From the NCBI RefSeq assembly GCF_002699855.1, contig NZ_LKBW01000277.1:34270-98269 (forward strand): a DNA stretch of 64,000 nucleotides. The letters are read 5' to 3'. Under the pieces are notes generated by a model, which saw only the letters and a list, made by a program, of their open reading frames with translations, was not told the DNA's origin and searched no databases. Shown one piece after another: positions 44,571-54,506 of the stretch. The stretch's first letter is position 1; each line of letters begins with the position of its first letter. This stretch comes from Pseudomonas amygdali (GTDB taxonomy: Bacteria > Pseudomonadota > Gammaproteobacteria > Pseudomonadales > Pseudomonadaceae). The translations under genes were made by a program, and so were the position numbers.

Positions 44571-45965
44571 ATGGCTGTCTACAACTACGACGTAGTGGTA
44601 CTGGGTTCCGGCCCTGCCGGAGAAGGCGCGGCAATGAACGCCGCCAAGGCGGGGCGCAAGGTCGCCATGGTCGACAGCCGTCGGCAAGTGGGCGGTAACT
44701 GCACCCATTTGGGCACCATTCCGTCCAAGGCTCTGCGTCACTCGGTCAAGCAGATCATTCAGTTCAACACCAATCCGATGTTCCGGGCCATTGGCGAGCC
44801 GCGCTGGTTTTCGTTTCCGGATGTGTTGAAAAACGCCGAAATGGTCATTTCCAAACAGGTGGCCTCGCGCACCAGTTACTACGCCCGCAACCGTGTCGAT
44901 GTGTTCTTCGGCACCGGCAGTTTTGCCGACGAGACCAGCATCAACGTGGTCTGCACCAACGGTGTGGTGGAAAAGCTGGTGGCCAACCAGATCATCATCG
45001 CCACCGGTTCGCGCCCCTATCGTCCGGCCGACATCGATTTCAGTCACAAGCGCATCTACGACAGCGACACCATCCTCAGCCTGGGGCACACCCCGCGTAA
45101 GCTGATCATTTATGGCGCCGGTGTGATAGGCTGTGAATACGCCTCGATCTTCAGCGGTCTGGGTGTTCTGGTCGAGCTGGTGGACAACCGTGACCAGTTG
45201 CTGAGCTTCCTGGATTCGGAAATCTCTCAGGCATTGAGTTATCACTTCAGCAATAACAACGTGATGGTTCGCCACAACGAAGAATACGAGAAGGTCGAAG
45301 GTCTGGATAACGGCGTTGTCCTGCACCTCAAGTCCGGCAAGAAAATCAAGGCAGATGCCTTGCTGTGGTGCAATGGCCGTACCGGCAACACCGACAAGCT
45401 GGGGCTGGAAAACATTGGTCTCAAGGCCAACGGTCGTGGCCAGATCGAGGTGGACGAGAACTATCGCACCAGCGTTTCCAATGTCTATGGCGCAGGCGAC
45501 GTTATCGGCTGGCCAAGTCTGGCGAGCGCTGCCTACGATCAGGGCCGCTCGGCGGCTGGGAGCATGGTCGACAACGGCAGCTGGCGCTATGTCAACGACG
45601 TACCGACCGGGATCTATACCATTCCGGAGATCAGTTCGATCGGCAAGAACGAGCACGAGCTGACCCAGGCCAAGGTGCCGTACGAAGTGGGCAAGGCGTT
45701 CTTCAAGGGCATGGCCCGTGCGCAGATTTCCGGTGAGCGGGTCGGGATGCTGAAGATCCTGTTCCACCGCGAGACGCTGGAAGTGCTGGGCGTGCATTGC
45801 TTCGGTGACCAGGCGTCCGAGATCGTGCACATCGGTCAGGCGATCATGAGCCAGCCGGGTGAAGCGAACACCATGAAGTACTTCGTCAACACCACGTTCA
45901 ACTACCCGACCATGGCCGAAGCCTATCGGGTAGCGGCATACGACGGCCTCAACCGGCTTTTTTAA
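44571..45965 (+). CDS. sthA: Soluble pyridine nucleotide transhydrogenase
   Basis: 464 residues of the disulfide-reductase-like flavoprotein family. It moves reducing equivalents between NADPH and NAD+. FAD motif [17 protein letters not shown] and NAD motif [17 protein letters not shown] are clear. The redox-active site reads [16 protein letters not shown], with only one Cys where disulfide reductases have CxxxxC, which is diagnostic for SthA. AAAGGAGTACGC precedes the ATG at 44571. A GC-rich inverted repeat (about 45971-46000) separates it from the convergent GDPD gene. Confidence 0.95.
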   Translation: MAVYNYDVVVLGSGPAGEGAAMNAAKAGRKVAMVDSRRQVGGNCTHLGTIPSKALRHSVKQIIQFNTNPMFRAIGEPRWFSFPDVLKNAEMVISKQVASRTSYYARNRVDVFFGTGSFADETSINVVCTNGVVEKLVANQIIIATGSRPYRPADIDFSHKRIYDSDTILSLGHTPRKLIIYGAGVIGCEYASIFSGLGVLVELVDNRDQLLSFLDSEISQALSYHFSNNNVMVRHNEEYEKVEGLDNGVVLHLKSGKKIKADALLWCNGRTGNTDKLGLENIGLKANGRGQIEVDENYRTSVSNVYGAGDVIGWPSLASAAYDQGRSAAGSMVDNGSWRYVNDVPTGIYTIPEISSIGKNEHELTQAKVPYEVGKAFFKGMARAQISGERVGMLKILFHRETLEVLGVHCFGDQASEIVHIGQAIMSQPGEANTMKYFVNTTFNYPTMAEAYRVAAYDGLNRLF

Positions 45966-46007
45966 GCGACTCCGGCCGGTGGCCTGAGCCGGCCGGGGAG
46001 ACCGATT

Positions 46008-46730
46008 TCAGCGACTCCCGAGCGTGGCGGTGGCCAAACCGGGAAAGTCTGTAATCAGGCTGTCGACGCCGAAATCAGCGAGCCTGCGCATCAGTGCAGG
46101 CTCGTTGACTGTCCACACTGACACATGCAGGCCCTGACGCTGTGCTTTCTGCAGGCGCTCCGGGGTACACAGTGTCCAGTTCAATGCCAGAATTTCACAG
46201 CCGTAGCTTTGCGCGACCTTCAACGGGTCGAGCCAGGCGTACTCGGCCACCAGTCCGCGCGATATGTCCGGCGTCAGGTCGAGGGCGGCGCGCAACACTT
46301 CACGAGAGCTGGAAGTGATGGTGACCTTGTCGAGCAAGCCATGACGCTGAGCCATTTCACGAATGGCCAGAACGGTGTTGGCGGCGCGGGTGCGTGAAGC
46401 GCTTTTGACTTCCAGTTGCCAGTGCTCGAAATCGCATTGCTCGAACAACTCTTCAAGACGCGGAATCGGGCAGGGCGAGACCCAGCCGGGGCCACCTTTG
46501 CGCGCGTCATAGGTCACCAGGTCGGCGGCCAGATGCTCATTGACCTTGCCGCGTCGGTCGGTGGTGCGCTTGAGGGTCGGGTCGTGAATGACCATCAACT
46601 CTCCGTCCAGTGAAAGATGCAGGTCCAGTTCACAGCGGCGCACGCCGTGCTTGATGCATTCCTGGAAGCTGACCAGGGTGTTTTCCGGTGCTTCGCCCTT
46701 GGCGCCGCGGTGGCCGTAGATAAGGGTCAC
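46008..46730 (-). CDS. glpQ: Glycerophosphodiester phosphodiesterase
   Basis: 240 residues, cytosolic GDPD TIM barrel. It starts MTLIYGHRGAKGEAPENTLVSF, containing the catalytic HR and the PENT box; the metal ligands ELDLHLSLDGELMVIHDP follow. Near the end, VWTVNEPALMRRLADFGVDSLITDFP is the standard closing motif. It hydrolyses glycerophosphodiesters to glycerol-3-phosphate and an alcohol. No signal peptide is seen, so it is the UgpQ-like cytosolic type. Confidence 0.9.
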   Translation of the reverse strand: MTLIYGHRGAKGEAPENTLVSFQECIKHGVRRCELDLHLSLDGELMVIHDPTLKRTTDRRGKVNEHLAADLVTYDARKGGPGWVSPCPIPRLEELFEQCDFEHWQLEVKSASRTRAANTVLAIREMAQRHGLLDKVTITSSSREVLRAALDLTPDISRGLVAEYAWLDPLKVAQSYGCEILALNWTLCTPERLQKAQRQGLHVSVWTVNEPALMRRLADFGVDSLITDFPGLATATLGSR

Positions 46731-46802
46731 GTTTACTCCTGGCCGTTAAGGCACCCACTGCTGATATGAAAATGATGAGGTGAAAAGAGATATACCGGAA
46801 AC

Positions 46803-47390
46803 TCAATTGCCGGATGGCTGACCCTGTTCAAGGGCCTGGCGTCGATGCTGAGCCTGACGCTGCAACACGTGCCGTGCGAGCAATTGACGTTGAGCGTCCG
46901 GCAGGTTGACGAAGTCGGTGCTGATGTCAAAACCGCCATCTGCCCGTGCATCGCACTGGCTGACCCTGGCGCGCAGCATCAGACCTGCCGCCTGGGGCAT
47001 CAGCACCATCTTGATCGACAGCTGTTCGCCCACGGCAAAACCTTGTTGTGAATTGAATTGAATGCCGCCTTCGGACAGTTTTACCGGCTGTGGAGCGCCC
47101 AGTTTGCCCAGTGCCGTGTGTGCAACCACTTCGCCCAGCAGGTCGATGCGCTTGCTCAACGACTTGAGAAAACTGTTCAGCACCCGGTCGCGCTCGTCGA
47201 GTTGGCGCATCAAATGCTGTGATTCGAACTCGCTGACGTGCAGCTCGCTGAGCAGGTCGAACAGTGTCGAGGTGTCCTGCATGGCGTCCTGACTTGCCTG
47301 GTCGGCACCAGACAGGGGGTTAATTTCCAGTGCGACGCTGTCGTCGATACGGTAGTATTCGCGGCGTCCTGCTTCATCTAATGTCGACAT
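46803..47390 (-). CDS. PilZ-domain protein
   Basis: 195 residues starting MSTLDEAGRREYYRIDDSVALEI. A helical region (40-90) leads into a PilZ-like barrel (VKLSEGGIQFNSQQGFAVGE). The c-di-GMP-binding RxxxR is represented by RREYYRIDDS at the N-terminus and the D/NxSxxG by LSEGGI, so binding is possible but the second motif is not canonical. It is next to glpQ and divergent from lolC, as in P. aeruginosa. Confidence 0.8.
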   Translation of the reverse strand: MSTLDEAGRREYYRIDDSVALEINPLSGADQASQDAMQDTSTLFDLLSELHVSEFESQHLMRQLDERDRVLNSFLKSLSKRIDLLGEVVAHTALGKLGAPQPVKLSEGGIQFNSQQGFAVGEQLSIKMVLMPQAAGLMLRARVSQCDARADGGFDISTDFVNLPDAQRQLLARHVLQRQAQHRRQALEQGQPSGN

Positions 47391-47492
47391 GGCGAACCCA
47401 AGCTAGCGGCGGTGGTCTGAGAGTTTCGAGTGTAAAGCTGCACGTCAAGGCCCGCCACATGGACGTCCTCATTCCTGCGAACAAATTCCTAC

Positions 47493-48743
47493 ATGTTCAG
47501 ACCTCTTTTTGTATTTATCGGCACGCGCTACACACGTGCCAAGCGACGCAACCATTTTGTTTCGTTCATCTCTCTGACGTCCATGATCGGCCTCGCCCTC
47601 GGCGTGGTAGTGATGATAGTCGTGTTATCGGTGATGAATGGCTTCGATCACGAAATGCGTACCCGCGTGCTGGGCATGGTGCCGCACGCGACCATCGAAT
47701 CGGCTGACCCGATCACCGACTGGCGTGGCCTGGCCGCGAAGGTTCAGGAAAACCCGCAGGTGCTGGCCGTTGCGCCATTCACCCAAATGCAGGGTTTGCT
47801 GACCCACGACGGCAAGGTTCAGAAGGTGCTGCTCAATGGCATCGACCCGGCCGAGGAGCGCAAGGTCTCGATCATTGACCACTTCATCAAGCAGGGCCAG
47901 CTCGACAGCCTGTCTCCCGGCAGTTTCGGCATCATGATCGGCGACAAGGCGGCTGCCAAACTGGGCGTCGTGGTCGGCGACAAACTGACCTTTGTCGCGC
48001 CTGAGGTGACTGTCACGCCTGCCGGCATGTTCCCGCGCATGAAGCGTTTCGAGGTGACCGGTATCTTTCATGTCGGCGCTGGCGAAATCGACGGCTTTCT
48101 GGGGCTGACCAACCTCGATGACCTGGCCCGTCTGCACCGCTGGAAGCCCAATCAGGTGCAGGGCCTGCGGCTCAAGTTCGATGATCTGTTTGCAGCGCCG
48201 CGTACTTCGTGGGAAATCGCCCAGAAACTGGGCGAAAACAATTTCTATTCCCGTGACTGGACACGCACCCACGGCAACCTCTATCAGGCCATCCGCATGG
48301 AAAAAGCCATGATTGGCCTGTTGCTGTTGCTGATTGTGGCCGTTGCGGCATTCAACACCATTTCCACGCTGGTGATGGTGGTCAATGACAAGAAGGGCGA
48401 TATCGCCATTTTGCGCACACTGGGCGCGACACCGCGGCAGATCATGGCGATCTTCATGGTGCAGGGCACGGTGATCGGGGTGGTCGGTACGCTGATCGGC
48501 GCTGCGCTGGGCATCCTTGCCGCGCTTAACGTCAGTGCTGCCATCGCTGCGCTGGAAGGGCTGATCGGCCACAAGTTTCTCAACGCCGACGTCTATTTCA
48601 TTGATTACCTGCCTTCGCAACTGATGGCCCAGGACGTGTTCCAGGTCTGCGGTGCGGCGTTGGTCCTGAGTTTCCTCGCCACCCTGTATCCCGCCTGGCG
48701 TGCTGCGCGCACCCAGCCGGCGGAGGCGTTACGTTATGAGTGA
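47493..48743 (+). CDS. lolC: Lipoprotein-releasing ABC transporter permease LolC
   Basis: 416 residues. One N-terminal helix ([19 protein letters not shown]) is followed by a large periplasmic MacB-like domain and three C-terminal helices (the FtsX fold). The cytoplasmic contact stretch [20 protein letters not shown] faces the ATPase. With LolD and LolE it extracts outer-membrane lipoproteins from the inner membrane and hands them to LolA. Its stop overlaps the lolD start by eight bases, so translation is coupled. Confidence 0.92.
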   Translation: MFRPLFVFIGTRYTRAKRRNHFVSFISLTSMIGLALGVVVMIVVLSVMNGFDHEMRTRVLGMVPHATIESADPITDWRGLAAKVQENPQVLAVAPFTQMQGLLTHDGKVQKVLLNGIDPAEERKVSIIDHFIKQGQLDSLSPGSFGIMIGDKAAAKLGVVVGDKLTFVAPEVTVTPAGMFPRMKRFEVTGIFHVGAGEIDGFLGLTNLDDLARLHRWKPNQVQGLRLKFDDLFAAPRTSWEIAQKLGENNFYSRDWTRTHGNLYQAIRMEKAMIGLLLLLIVAVAAFNTISTLVMVVNDKKGDIAILRTLGATPRQIMAIFMVQGTVIGVVGTLIGAALGILAALNVSAAIAALEGLIGHKFLNADVYFIDYLPSQLMAQDVFQVCGAALVLSFLATLYPAWRAARTQPAEALRYE

Positions 48744-49434
48744 GTCGGGCATGTCTGATAAAGCAGTATTGAGTTGCCGCAACCTGGGTAAATCCTACGA
48801 GGAAGGCCCGGAGTCGGTCGTGGTGTTGTCTGGTCTGCAACTGGAGCTGCATCCCGGTGAGCGGGTGGCTATTGTCGGCAGTTCGGGGTCGGGCAAAAGT
48901 ACTTTGCTCAATCTTCTGGGCGGCCTGGACACACCTTCTGAAGGCAGCGTCTGGCTGGCGGGCGAAGAATTGTCGGCGCTGGGCGAAAAGGCGCGTGGCC
49001 TGCTGCGTAACCGCGCGTTGGGTTTTGTCTACCAGTTTCACCATTTGCTGCCCGAATTCACGGCGCTGGAAAACGTCTGCATGCCCTTGCTGATCGGCCG
49101 TACGGCGATACCCGAGGCCCGCAAACGCTCCACCGCGTTGCTCGAACGTGTCGGCCTCGGCCATCGTCTGGCGCACAAGCCTTCGGAGCTTTCCGGTGGC
49201 GAGCGGCAGCGTGTGGCCATTGCTCGTGCCTTGATCAATCAGCCCGGTCTGGTGATGCTTGACGAGCCGACCGGCAACCTCGATCACCACACCGCGCAGG
49301 GCATTCAGGACCTGATGCGTGAGTTGAGCACGTCATCGCGCACGGCGTTTCTGATCGTGACCCACGACATGAGCCTCGCCAGACAAATGGACCGCGTTCT
49401 GCGTCTGGAAGACGGCCGCCTCGTCGAGGCCTGA
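48736..49434 (+). CDS. lolD: Lipoprotein-releasing ABC transporter ATPase LolD
   Basis: 232 residues. Walker [11 protein letters not shown]-loop FVYQFHHLL, signature [15 protein letters not shown], Walker [12 protein letters not shown] and the H-loop VTHD are complete. It powers LolCDE. The ATG at 48736 overlaps the lolC stop; another ATG five codons on (MSDKAVLSC) is an equally plausible start. Confidence 0.94.
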   Translation: MSESGMSDKAVLSCRNLGKSYEEGPESVVVLSGLQLELHPGERVAIVGSSGSGKSTLLNLLGGLDTPSEGSVWLAGEELSALGEKARGLLRNRALGFVYQFHHLLPEFTALENVCMPLLIGRTAIPEARKRSTALLERVGLGHRLAHKPSELSGGERQRVAIARALINQPGLVMLDEPTGNLDHHTAQGIQDLMRELSTSSRTAFLIVTHDMSLARQMDRVLRLEDGRLVEA

Positions 49435-49510
49435 TTGACCCGGCCCGGCGCAACTCATCGCGTCGGGCTCTACGTTTTTATACGGTGTTTTTTCCCACGG
49501 TGCTTCGCGA

Positions 49511-50755
49511 ATGTTCAGACCGTTACCCATCTTCATCGGCATGCGCTATACCCGCGCCAAACGCCGCAAAAGCTTCATCTCGTTCATTTCGATGACTTCG
49601 ATGATCGGGCTGGCACTCGGTGTGCTGGCGATGATCGTGGTGCTGTCGGTCATGAACGGTTTCCAGCGGGAAATGAGTTCGCGGATTCTGGGCATGGTGC
49701 CGCATGCGGTTATCGCAGGCGCCACACCGGTGGATGACTGGAAACCGCTGGCCGACGCTGCGTTGAAAAATCCTGAAGTCACCGCTGCTGTACCGTTTAC
49801 CGACATGGAAGGCATGCTGTCCTACAAGGGCTCGATGCAGCCTATCCAGATCAGCGGCGTTGACCCGGCGCTGGAGCATGAAGTGTCGATTGTCACTCAG
49901 CACATTACGCGTGGAAGTCTTGAAGACCTCAAGCCGGGCGAATTTGGTGTGGTACTTGGCGATATAACCGCGCGCCGCTTTCGCCTGAGCATCGGCGACA
50001 AGCTGACCCTTATCGTACCGGAAGTCAGCAGTGCGCCAGGCGGCATCACGCCGCGCCTGCAACGCTTGACCGTCGTGGGTATTTTCAAGGTCGGTGCCGA
50101 GCTGGACGGCTCGATGGGCTTGATCAACATTGCCGACGCCGCGCAGATGCAACGCTGGCAACCCAATCAGGTTCAAGGCGTGCGACTGGCGCTCAAGGAC
50201 CTGTACAAGGCGCCTCAGGTGTCCACAGCCATTGCTGCCGGTCTGGGTGCCGGGTATCACGCCGATGACTGGACCCACACTCAGGGAAGCCTGTTCAGCG
50301 CCATGAAAATGGAAAAGACCATGATCGGCCTTTTGCTGCTGATGATCGTTGCGGTTGCGGCGTTCAACATCATTGCCACGCTGATCATGGTGGTCAATGA
50401 CAAGGGCGCGGACATCGCCATTCTGCGCACCATCGGCGCTACGCCCCGGCAAATAATGGCGATCTTCATGGTCCAGGGCACTGTGATCGGTATTGTCGGC
50501 ACCCTGATCGGCGGCGTGCTGGGCATTATTGCCGCGCTGAACGTCAGCAGTCTGGTGGGTTGGGTCGAGCGGGTCAGTGGCCAGCACATCTTCAGTTCCG
50601 ACGTGTACTTCATCAGCAACCTGCCTTCCCAATTGCAGGGCGGCGATGTGCTGCTGATCTGCAGTGCCGGTTTTATCCTGAGCTTTCTGGCCACGATCTA
50701 CCCAGCCTGGCGCGCCGCGCAGATCCAGCCTGCGCATGCATTGCGTTATGAGTGA
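49511..50755 (+). CDS. lolE: Lipoprotein-releasing ABC transporter permease LolE
   Basis: 414 residues, paralogous to LolC at both ends ([39 protein letters not shown]), with the same one-plus-three helix plan. The periplasmic part is more divergent from LolC. It is the third gene of lolCDE, 76 bases after lolD. Assignment of C versus E follows the P. aeruginosa order. Confidence 0.9.
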   Translation: MFRPLPIFIGMRYTRAKRRKSFISFISMTSMIGLALGVLAMIVVLSVMNGFQREMSSRILGMVPHAVIAGATPVDDWKPLADAALKNPEVTAAVPFTDMEGMLSYKGSMQPIQISGVDPALEHEVSIVTQHITRGSLEDLKPGEFGVVLGDITARRFRLSIGDKLTLIVPEVSSAPGGITPRLQRLTVVGIFKVGAELDGSMGLINIADAAQMQRWQPNQVQGVRLALKDLYKAPQVSTAIAAGLGAGYHADDWTHTQGSLFSAMKMEKTMIGLLLLMIVAVAAFNIIATLIMVVNDKGADIAILRTIGATPRQIMAIFMVQGTVIGIVGTLIGGVLGIIAALNVSSLVGWVERVSGQHIFSSDVYFISNLPSQLQGGDVLLICSAGFILSFLATIYPAWRAAQIQPAHALRYE

Positions 50756-50885
50756 TCAGAACCGGGTCGCCCTCGTCGAGGCTGCATTGCGGCCCGCGAC
50801 GGCTGCGGGCTGAAGCGGATTTTCGCTGAAAGCCCTGCGCAAACGCTATAAACTCGCCGCGTTAATTCATGATCCAGGTATCGCC

Positions 50886-51716
50886 ATGCATCCCGCAGCC
50901 GAACACTCGCCGCTGGGCAAGTCCAGTGAGTACATCGCCACCTATACGCCATCTTTGCTGTTCCCGATCCCCCGTGCTGCAAAATGGGCGGAGCTTGGGC
51001 TGACGGCTCAGACGCTGCCTTATCAGGGTGTCGATTTCTGGAATTGTTACGAGTTGTCCTGGCTGCTGCCATCCGGCAAACCGGTGGTGGCCATTGCCGA
51101 GTTCAGCATTCCGGCCGATTCGCCGAACATCATCGAATCGAAGTCCTTCAAGCTGTACCTAAACTCGTTGAATCAGACCGCCTTCGCTACCGTTGAGCAA
51201 GTGCAGGCAACCCTTGAGCAGGATCTGTCAGCTGCGGCCGGCAAGCCGGTTGGCGTGCGCATTCGCAGCCTGAGCGACATTGAGGGGGAGGGTGTGGCGA
51301 CTTTGCCGGGCGTCTGCATCGACGATCTGGATATCACGGTCAGTAGCTACGATCGCCCTCAGCCTGAGCTGCTGCGCTGCGATGAGTCGCGAATTATCGA
51401 AGAGAGCGTGCACAGTCATTTGCTCAAATCCAACTGCCCGGTCACCAGTCAGCCCGACTGGGGCAGTGTAGTGGTCGAGTATCGCGGGGCGGCGCTGGAT
51501 CACCGCAGCCTGTTGGCGTATATCGTCAGCTTCCGCCAGCATTCGGACTTTCACGAGCAGTGTGTGGAAAGAATCTTCCTCGACCTGCAGCGTTTGCTCA
51601 AACCGGAAAAACTGACGGTTTATGCACGCTACGTGCGCCGCGGTGGTCTGGATATCAACCCGTATCGCAGCACAGAAACGCTCAATGTGGACAATCACAG
51701 GCTGGCGCGGCAGTAG
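50886..51716 (+). CDS. queF: NADPH-dependent 7-cyano-7-deazaguanine reductase (long form)
   Basis: 276 residues, the YqcD-type two-domain QueF. It reduces preQ0 to preQ1 in queuosine biosynthesis. The substrate Glu and NADPH motif are in [13 protein letters not shown] and the catalytic Cys in [13 protein letters not shown]. The C-terminal half ([14 protein letters not shown]) closes the tunnel fold. ATG at 50886. No preQ1 riboswitch-like element is seen upstream. Confidence 0.95.
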   Translation: MHPAAEHSPLGKSSEYIATYTPSLLFPIPRAAKWAELGLTAQTLPYQGVDFWNCYELSWLLPSGKPVVAIAEFSIPADSPNIIESKSFKLYLNSLNQTAFATVEQVQATLEQDLSAAAGKPVGVRIRSLSDIEGEGVATLPGVCIDDLDITVSSYDRPQPELLRCDESRIIEESVHSHLLKSNCPVTSQPDWGSVVVEYRGAALDHRSLLAYIVSFRQHSDFHEQCVERIFLDLQRLLKPEKLTVYARYVRRGGLDINPYRSTETLNVDNHRLARQ

Positions 51717-51717
51717 T

Positions 51718-51967
51718 AGCGTCTGCCGCCAAGGGCGTCGACGCAGAGCGTCCGGAACGGCATTCCCACGCGGAGTGTGGAACGATAGTTGTCTGTGTCC
51801 ATCAGTGCCGATGCAGCGCGTCGTTACCCACTGACTGATATTTCCAGGTTCAGGATTATCGTGCCGACGCTCCGCGTCGGCATGCGTTGGGTGACGCTCT
51901 GCGTCACAACTCTACGCCTCACCATGCAGCAGCGGCCGGACGCAGAGTCAGCAGAGCGGCATTCCCC
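51718..51967. repeat. Intergenic inverted-repeat cluster (Pseudomonas-type)
   Basis: About 250 bases packed with short inverted repeats: GTGCCGACGC-TCC-GCGTCGGCA (51861-51882), GTGACGC-TCT-GCGTCAC (51891-51907), and two diverged GACGCAGAGCGTC / GGCATTCCCAC boxes at 51738-51783 and 51938-51966 flanking them. Such dispersed extragenic elements are typical of P. syringae chromosomes. Part of it may act as a transcription-stop between queF and the convergent gene. Confidence 0.65.
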
Positions 51968-51968
51968 A

Positions 51969-52238
51969 TCAGACTCCGATATTGCCCAGCGTCTGCACGA
52001 TGTTGCGCAAGGTGCCAGCGATGGTCGGATGCTCCAGCTCGAAACGCTCGACGGCCAGGTTCACGCCGTCAGCCAGACTGCTGTCCTGTTCATGAGTGGG
52101 GTGTTCCAGCTGAATTTTAGTTTCGATTTGTTGCATGAGTTCGTGCAGGTTTTCCCGGTCAGACTCCGAAAGCGGGGGGTTATGCTCCAGTTGCTCGCGC
52201 AGGGTGTTGAGTTGTTCTTGCAGTTCGCGGGCGGGCAT
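51969..52238 (-). CDS. DUF4404-type small protein
   Basis: 89 residues, helical, starting MPARELQEQLNTLREQLEHN with a coiled-coil-like N-terminal half and ending LRNIVQTLGNIGV. It matches the DUF4404 type, function unknown. GGAGCACGTC before the ATG is a good ribosome site. Its stop borders the repeat cluster. Confidence 0.78.
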   Translation of the reverse strand: MPARELQEQLNTLREQLEHNPPLSESDRENLHELMQQIETKIQLEHPTHEQDSSLADGVNLAVERFELEHPTIAGTLRNIVQTLGNIGV

Positions 52239-52341
52239 GACGTGCTCCTTGATTGATAAGTCTGTCTCATGGACTTCGCCGAAGAGCTAAAGGTCCATGA
52301 TCACTCAAGACTAATCCAGTCAGTGCCTGGCTGCATGTGTA

Positions 52342-52950
52342 TCAGGGTTTTTCACCTTTGCTGCGGCGTAATGCGATATCGGCCAGGCAGAACTCCAGAT
52401 CGCCAAGGTGATCAATGACCGAGTGTACTCCCAGCGAATAGAGTTTGAGCGTGGCCTGCGCGCGTCGCTGCTCGCGTTCGGCGTCACTCAGTGCCTGCCA
52501 TTGCGAAGGCGAAAGTCCGCACAGTGGCCCGCAAGACGCCAGGCCAATGGTCCACAGCCCGGCATTCAGCCCGGACTGCAACAGGCGTGGGTCGCCGCTG
52601 ATCAGCACGCAGCCATCCAGCTGGCTGACCTTCAGGGCCATCAGCGCCATCCAGCAAGCATCCGGGGCGGGCCATTTGGCGGTTGGGCGAGGGGCGGGAA
52701 TCATCCAGTCACTTACTGGTTCAGCCAGCGTAGCGCTGACGGTTTCAGGCAGCTCGTCAAGCCAGGCGCAAGGCATTCCCTGATCACGCAGAGTCCGCAG
52801 AATATCCTTTGCGCCAGGTGTGAGCTGTGTGAGCTCATTGCCTGGTGTAAGCGAGGTCGCGGCCTGCGCACCGAAGTCCACCAGACAGCCGCTAAGGCCG
52901 AACAGCAGGGCGGGAAAGGTTGGCAGAGGCGTGAGGACCGGCGCGAGCAT
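52342..52950 (-). CDS. HAD-superfamily (phosphonatase-like) protein with altered active site
   Basis: 202 residues. The overall plan matches phosphonoacetaldehyde-hydrolase-like HAD proteins, including the Lys region RPTAKWPAPDACWMALMAL and the SGDPRLLQSGLNAGLWTIGLA segment. Motif I, normally FDxDGTLVD, reads FGLSGCLVDFG, so both catalytic Asp are replaced (Gly and Ser). Phosphatase activity is therefore unlikely. AGAGAGATCCTC precedes the ATG at 52950; an in-frame start at 52998 is less supported. Confidence 0.75.
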   Translation of the reverse strand: MLAPVLTPLPTFPALLFGLSGCLVDFGAQAATSLTPGNELTQLTPGAKDILRTLRDQGMPCAWLDELPETVSATLAEPVSDWMIPAPRPTAKWPAPDACWMALMALKVSQLDGCVLISGDPRLLQSGLNAGLWTIGLASCGPLCGLSPSQWQALSDAEREQRRAQATLKLYSLGVHSVIDHLGDLEFCLADIALRRSKGEKP

Positions 52951-53149
52951 GAGGATCTCTCTGAAATATCCAGAAACGCTACCGGTATTTTGTGACACTT
53001 CGATGAATGTGCGATGACGGGGGTTTATCCGGAACCCTTTGCTGACAGACCTGCCTTATTCATGACAGAAGGCTTTATACTCCCTGTCCTAGCGTGTGGG
53101 GCGTAGCACCCGCGTCATTATTTCGATATCTCGATCAGGAGTGTCAGCT

Positions 53150-53851
53150 ATGCCCGTGACCGGTGCAGGCTTTATCAAGCGTTTGCTGCAATTGTCCCTC
53201 TGTGCCGGCATTGCGCTGGTGCCGGTAGCCGTTCAGGCCGCCGAAGATGACCCGTGGGAAGGCATCAACCGCTCCATTTTCAGCTTCAACGATACCCTCG
53301 ACGCTTATACGCTCAAGCCGCTGGCTAAGGGTTATCAGTACATCGCGCCACAATTTGTCGAAGACGGTATCCATAACTTCTTCAACAACATCGGCGATGT
53401 CGGCAACCTGGCGAACAACGTGCTGCAAGCCAAGCCTGAAGCGGCCGGTGTCGACACTGCGCGCCTGATCGTCAACACCACGTTCGGGCTGCTGGGTTTC
53501 ATTGACGTGGGTACCCGCATGGGCCTGCAACGCAACGATGAAGATTTTGGCCAGACACTGGGCTACTGGGGTGTGCCGAGCGGCCCGTTCGTGGTGATTC
53601 CGCTGCTGGGTCCAAGCACCGTGCGTGATGCCTTCGCCAAATACCCGGACACCTACACGTCTCCATACCGCTACATCGATCATGTGCCGACCCGTAACAC
53701 GGCGCTGGGCGTCAACCTCATCGATACGCGTGCCAGCCTGCTGTCTGCCGAGCGTATGGTCAGCGGTGATCGTTACACGTTCATCCGTAACGCTTACCTG
53801 CAGAACCGCGAGTTCAAGGTCAAGGACGGAAAGGTCGAAGACGATTTTTAA
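53150..53851 (+). CDS. mlaA: MlaA/VacJ-family outer-membrane lipid-asymmetry protein
   Basis: 233 residues. A signal peptide (MPVTGAGFIKRLLQLSLCAGIALVPVAVQA) is followed by the MlaA core: DDPWEGINRSIFSFNDTLDAY, GDVGNLANNVLQ, VPSGPFVVIPLLGPSTVRDAF. MlaA removes phospholipids from the outer leaflet of the outer membrane and passes them to MlaC. Unlike the E. coli protein, there is no lipobox Cys at the cleavage site. ATCAGGAGTGTCAGCT precedes the ATG. A terminator follows. Confidence 0.92.
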   Translation: MPVTGAGFIKRLLQLSLCAGIALVPVAVQAAEDDPWEGINRSIFSFNDTLDAYTLKPLAKGYQYIAPQFVEDGIHNFFNNIGDVGNLANNVLQAKPEAAGVDTARLIVNTTFGLLGFIDVGTRMGLQRNDEDFGQTLGYWGVPSGPFVVIPLLGPSTVRDAFAKYPDTYTSPYRYIDHVPTRNTALGVNLIDTRASLLSAERMVSGDRYTFIRNAYLQNREFKVKDGKVEDDF

Positions 53852-53876
53852 TCGACACTTTGCCTCTGCGTGAATC

Positions 53877-53911
53877 AATAAAGGCGACCCTGGGTCGCCT
53901 TTATTATTTTT
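53877..53911 (+). terminator. Rho-independent terminator after mlaA
   Basis: AATAAAGGCGACC (53877-53889) pairs with GGTCGCCTTTATT (53893-53905), followed by ATTTTTTG. Confidence 0.85.
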
Positions 53912-53939
53912 TGAAAGTGTGAAGTAATTCCGCCTGCAG

Positions 53940-54239
53940 TCAGCGCATCGAGACGATGGAAAGCCCCAGTTTCTGTCCGCCGCCTTCTTCGTCATTGACC
54001 CACACCACCTCGGTTTCGGCCTCAAGTCCCTTGAGCGCAGGATGATCAGAGTCGATGCTCACGCTAAGCTTGTCCCCGACCTGGAATGAGCGTGGTGCCT
54101 GGACCTGCATGCCTGAGCTGGAAAGGTCAATGCATACGGCGGTAATCACCTGGCCCGCGTGGATCAGGTTGACGTCTGCTTCGACGCGCATGCGGATGTA
54201 ATCCCGCTTTTCCTCGTAGTTGCGATCGTTTCCACTCAT
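53940..54239 (-). CDS. Single-domain PilZ protein
   Basis: 99 residues forming one PilZ barrel. The c-di-GMP motif is recognisable: the Arg pair in KRDYIRMRVEADV and D-x-S-x-x-G in CIDLSSSGMQV. It is a likely c-di-GMP receptor acting as an adaptor. It lies next to the RssB gene, divergent. Confidence 0.85.
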   Translation of the reverse strand: MSGNDRNYEEKRDYIRMRVEADVNLIHAGQVITAVCIDLSSSGMQVQAPRSFQVGDKLSVSIDSDHPALKGLEAETEVVWVNDEEGGGQKLGLSIVSMR

Positions 54240-54506
54240 GTACAGTCCTTCGTTTTAGTTGCTGATTTGTGAGTTCTTATAACTCCGGGTGATTTGCGAT
54301 GTAAAGAGCGCAAAGTGAGGATAGGAGCATGCTTGAAACACCCGTCGGATGGGAGTACCGTCTGCGCCTTGAAGGGCACCTCTGAGACACGCCACGCACA
54401 TCCAGTTGTCGCGTGTTATTACGGAGAGGCTAGAAGCGAATCCAGTAAGCTGGTTCCGGAAACACCGGGCCGCCTACGCCAACCTGATCTGGCGCCGTTT
54501 GCCCCC

